Origin: Prochlorococcus sp. AG-409-B13
GTDB taxonomy: Bacteria; Cyanobacteriota; Cyanobacteriia; PCC-6307; Cyanobiaceae
DNA length: 55,048 bases
Assembly: GCA_003216035.1 (NCBI GenBank)
Contig: QCJM01000006.1
Span: forward strand, 1-55,048
Direction: 5' to 3'
A program made the translations under genes and the position numbers. Positions 52,970 to 55,048 of the stretch are shown here, one piece after another. Below the pieces are notes generated by a model. The model was not told the origin of the DNA, searched no databases, and worked only from the letters and a program-made list of their open reading frames with translations. Every line of letters starts with the position of its first letter. The stretch's first letter is position 1.

Positions 52970-53663
52970 AGGAGGGTTGTTTTTTAGAAAGCCCTAGTAA
53001 ATCTGCCGTTACACGGACTTGACCATCACAATCCTCTCCGGCACCTATCCCTATTAATGGGATTGCTAATTTTTTTCTTAGTCGACTAGTAAGCACCTCA
53101 GGTACATGTTCAAGCACAATTGCGAAACAACCAAGTTGCTCTAGTTGAAGTGCTTGAGAAATTACTTTTTCTTGGCTTAAAGGGTCTTGAGCCTGTCGCT
53201 TGTATCCCAGGCGATGAACTGCCTGGGGCGTTAGTCCCAGATGCCCCATAACTGGAATACCCATTCTTATTAAACGTCCAATAACTTTAAGTATCTCTGG
53301 CTCTGCCCCCTCGAGCTTTACCGCGGATGCGCAGGAATGTTTTAGCAACTTCCCTGCTGCTGCGACTGCCTTGTCTTCTCCGCATTGATAACTGAGAAAT
53401 GGGAGATCACACACCACCAGAGGCTGTTGAGCGAGAGGAAGGGTGAAACCCCTCCCTACAGCCTGAGTATGGTGCAACATTTCCTCCAAGGTGACCGGGA
53501 GGGTAGTGGCATGGCCAAGCACCACCATGCCTAATGAATCTCCTACAAGGACAACATCCGCTCCTGCCTCTTCAACAATGGATGATGAAAGGCTATCCCA
53601 AGCTGTCAGGATGGTGATTGATTGGCCTTTTTGCTTGAATCGGATTAATTCTGCTGGGAGCAT
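52845..53663 (-). CDS. panB: 3-methyl-2-oxobutanoate hydroxymethyltransferase
   Basis: 272 residues from the preferred start. First step of pantothenate synthesis: adds a hydroxymethyl group from methylenetetrahydrofolate to ketoisovalerate. [36 protein letters not shown] (start of the TIM barrel with metal-binding Asp), [25 protein letters not shown]-like block and [22 protein letters not shown] are typical. The frame extends to an ATG at 53717, but that start would lie inside ffs and has no ribosome site; the ATG at 53663 gives a normal length. The last 125 bp overlap the 3' end of the HemW-type gene. Confidence 0.92.
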   Translation of the reverse strand: MLPAELIRFKQKGQSITILTAWDSLSSSIVEEAGADVVLVGDSLGMVVLGHATTLPVTLEEMLHHTQAVGRGFTLPLAQQPLVVCDLPFLSYQCGEDKAVAAAGKLLKHSCASAVKLEGAEPEILKVIGRLIRMGIPVMGHLGLTPQAVHRLGYKRQAQDPLSQEKVISQALQLEQLGCFAIVLEHVPEVLTSRLRKKLAIPLIGIGAGEDCDGQVRVTADLLGLSKKQPSFIQALVPGRQLCVEALQDWIKQQHQKGEIPTKAISQQELDC

Positions 53664-53708
53664 TTGCCTATAAAGGCTTTGGGGTCCATTGCTAGAATTT
53701 AATTGACT

Positions 53709-53801
53709 CGGACCCATGCGGCCCCGACGCCTAAACCTGGTCAGGACCGGAAGGTAGCAGCCAAAAGGGATGCTTGGAGCAGGCGTGGATTCCGGGTCAC
53801 C
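53709..53801 (+). ncRNA. ffs: Signal recognition particle RNA (4.5S type)
   Basis: About 93 nt. The conserved domain IV core GGTCAGGACCGGAAGGTAGCAGCC-type sequence is present (about 53739-53762, with the GGAA tetraloop and the asymmetric AGCAGCC loop that bind Ffh). The ends GGACCC and GGGTC(AC)C pair. It forms the SRP with protein Ffh and targets membrane proteins. It lies between panB and ftsZ, as in other picocyanobacteria. Exact ends are estimated from base pairing. Confidence 0.93.
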
Positions 53802-53814
53802 TAAATATTAAGAG

Positions 53815-54939
53815 TCAGTTGTCTACGTCTTTTCGAATCTGTCTTAACCGTAAGAACTCAGGAATACTCGCACCAGGTTCTTTCACTTCGGATTGATTAT
53901 ATAGAGACTGATTTGAGAGTTTGTTCCTGGATCTCTGGTTTCGATAAGGCTGTTTACTTTCAAAGCCTGTGGCAATAACAGTGACTTGAATTTCCCCTTC
54001 AAGTTTTTCATCAACTACTGCACCAACGATGATGTTCGCTTCTGGGTCTACTACGTCATAAATAACTTCTGATGCGGAAGTCATGTCTTCAAGTGTCATG
54101 TCTTTGCCACCAGAGATGTTAATAACACATCCTTTGGCACCATCAATTCGTGCAGCTTCTAGAAGAGGGCTGCTAATAGCTGCTTGAGCTGCTTCTAATG
54201 CTCTTGATCTCCCTGAGCCTAGGCCTATCCCAAGAAGTGCTGTGCCAGCTTCTGTCATTACAGATCGAACGTCAGCAAAATCAACATTTACAAGGCCAGG
54301 GCAGGTAATGATGTCGCTAATACCTTTGACACCCATTCTGAGAACATCGTCCGCATTGCGGAAAGCTTCTTGCAGAGGTGCTCCTGCAATCACATCTTTT
54401 AGACGATCATTTGGAATGACAATTAAGGTGTCAACGTTTTCTGCAAGTCGAGCTATCCCTTCATCTGCTTGACGCATTCGTCTTCGACCTTCGAATCCGA
54501 AAGGTTTTGTGACGATACCTACAGTTAGGGCGCCACTTTCTTTGGCAACTTCTGCAACTACTGGGGCGGCACCTGTACCTGTTCCTCCGCCCATCCCTGC
54601 AGCGATGAAGACCAGGTCAGAGCCCTGTAAGACTTGTTGAAGGTCTGCACGAGATTCTTCAGCTGCTTTCTCACCAATACTTGGATTCCCTCCCGCTCCT
54701 AGCCCTCTTGTGAGGGTCTGGCCAAGTTGTATGCGATTTTGCGCCGCAGACTGAAGCAAGGCCTGAGCGTCGGTATTTAAAACCCTATAAGCGACGCCGT
54801 CTAGGTCGCTTGCAATCATGCGGTTGACAGCATTACTGCCTCCGCCTCCGACACCTATTACCTCAATTCGGGCTGATTGGCTGGGATGTATCCCATCGAC
54901 TTTCATTAGCCCGAATTTGTTTCCGCTACCCAGCTCCAT
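53815..54939 (-). CDS. ftsZ: Cell division protein FtsZ
   Basis: 374 residues, tubulin-like GTPase that builds the division ring at mid-cell. [14 protein letters not shown] (28-41), [20 protein letters not shown] (111-130, tubulin signature GGGTGTG 117-123), [13 protein letters not shown]... and the T7 region [11 protein letters not shown] are intact. The C-terminus ends in a short basic/hydrophobic tail ([11 protein letters not shown]), the peptide that contacts membrane partners. Length is usual for picocyanobacteria. The stop is 13 bp from ffs. The 109 bp upstream of the start, to the window end, show no clear promoter. Confidence 0.96.
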   Translation of the reverse strand: MELGSGNKFGLMKVDGIHPSQSARIEVIGVGGGGSNAVNRMIASDLDGVAYRVLNTDAQALLQSAAQNRIQLGQTLTRGLGAGGNPSIGEKAAEESRADLQQVLQGSDLVFIAAGMGGGTGTGAAPVVAEVAKESGALTVGIVTKPFGFEGRRRMRQADEGIARLAENVDTLIVIPNDRLKDVIAGAPLQEAFRNADDVLRMGVKGISDIITCPGLVNVDFADVRSVMTEAGTALLGIGLGSGRSRALEAAQAAISSPLLEAARIDGAKGCVINISGGKDMTLEDMTSASEVIYDVVDPEANIIVGAVVDEKLEGEIQVTVIATGFESKQPYRNQRSRNKLSNQSLYNQSEVKEPGASIPEFLRLRQIRKDVDN

Positions 54940-55048
54940 TTTCAGGTTTAAGCATTGAGGTTTGGTGCATTATGTCCTCGCAAGAGGCATCTGTTCAGAT
55001 TTTCAATAAAGTTCCAAAATTCCGCTTAAGAAATTGGGTCGTTTTGAA

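Overview
The window looks like a piece of a Prochlorococcus chromosome, probably a low-light-adapted lineage. The right end (about 44.8-55.0 kb) carries a recognisable picocyanobacterial core block: ftsZ, the signal recognition particle RNA gene ffs, panB, a HemW-type radical SAM protein, a PIN/TRAM protein, clpR-clpP3, ilvC and a cobD/cbiB-type cobalamin gene. The left 44 kb is visibly more AT-rich and is an accessory island. It is dominated by surface-glycan genes, mostly on the minus strand, mixed with tiny membrane proteins, broken genes and repeated regulatory modules. Species-level placement is an inference from gene content and composition.

Region 1-15.7 kb reads as stacked relics of integrated elements. 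Four copies of a small AlpA-type excisionase/regulator gene are present: one intact (248-451), one frameshifted (6297-6476), one with three in-frame stops (12618-12815) and one truncated (15198-15329). Three of them are followed 130-160 bp later by a short tag that looks like a tRNA 3' end (610-633, 6611-6634, 12972-12983). Two loci also carry CTAGGGTA-type direct repeats spaced 12 bp apart. Cargo between tags includes sulfotransferases, a GSCFA acyl-hydrolase, glycosyltransferases, a TylF-like methyltransferase, a truncated serine recombinase and a broken acetyltransferase. Five copies of a minus-strand hairpin element, two with matching promoters, look like small RNAs of the Yfr1/Yfr10 type; the best copy has the exact ACTCCTCACAC motif.

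Region 15.7-44.4 kb holds a GT-C-like membrane enzyme, a voltage-gated K+ channel, a second copy of an unusual GT-A-like protein, a gmd / C-methyltransferase / SDR cassette for a branched GDP-6-deoxysugar, GT2, an SGNH hydrolase, a nonulosonate (pseudaminate/neuraminate) synthase with two GNAT proteins, a Wzy-like polymerase and an orphan L33 gene. Four proteins spread over the island share an N-terminal array of unusual 33-residue TPR-like repeats, joined to different catalytic domains: sulfotransferase (twice), GT61 glycosyltransferase and SAM methyltransferase.

Together the island genes would make, decorate (sulfate, methyl, acyl groups) and polymerise a cell-surface polysaccharide. This ends next to a GT4 glycosyltransferase and an undecaprenyl-phosphate sugar transferase (44.8-46.8 kb) that could start the chain. 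No complete tRNA, CRISPR array, transposase or intact integrase was seen.
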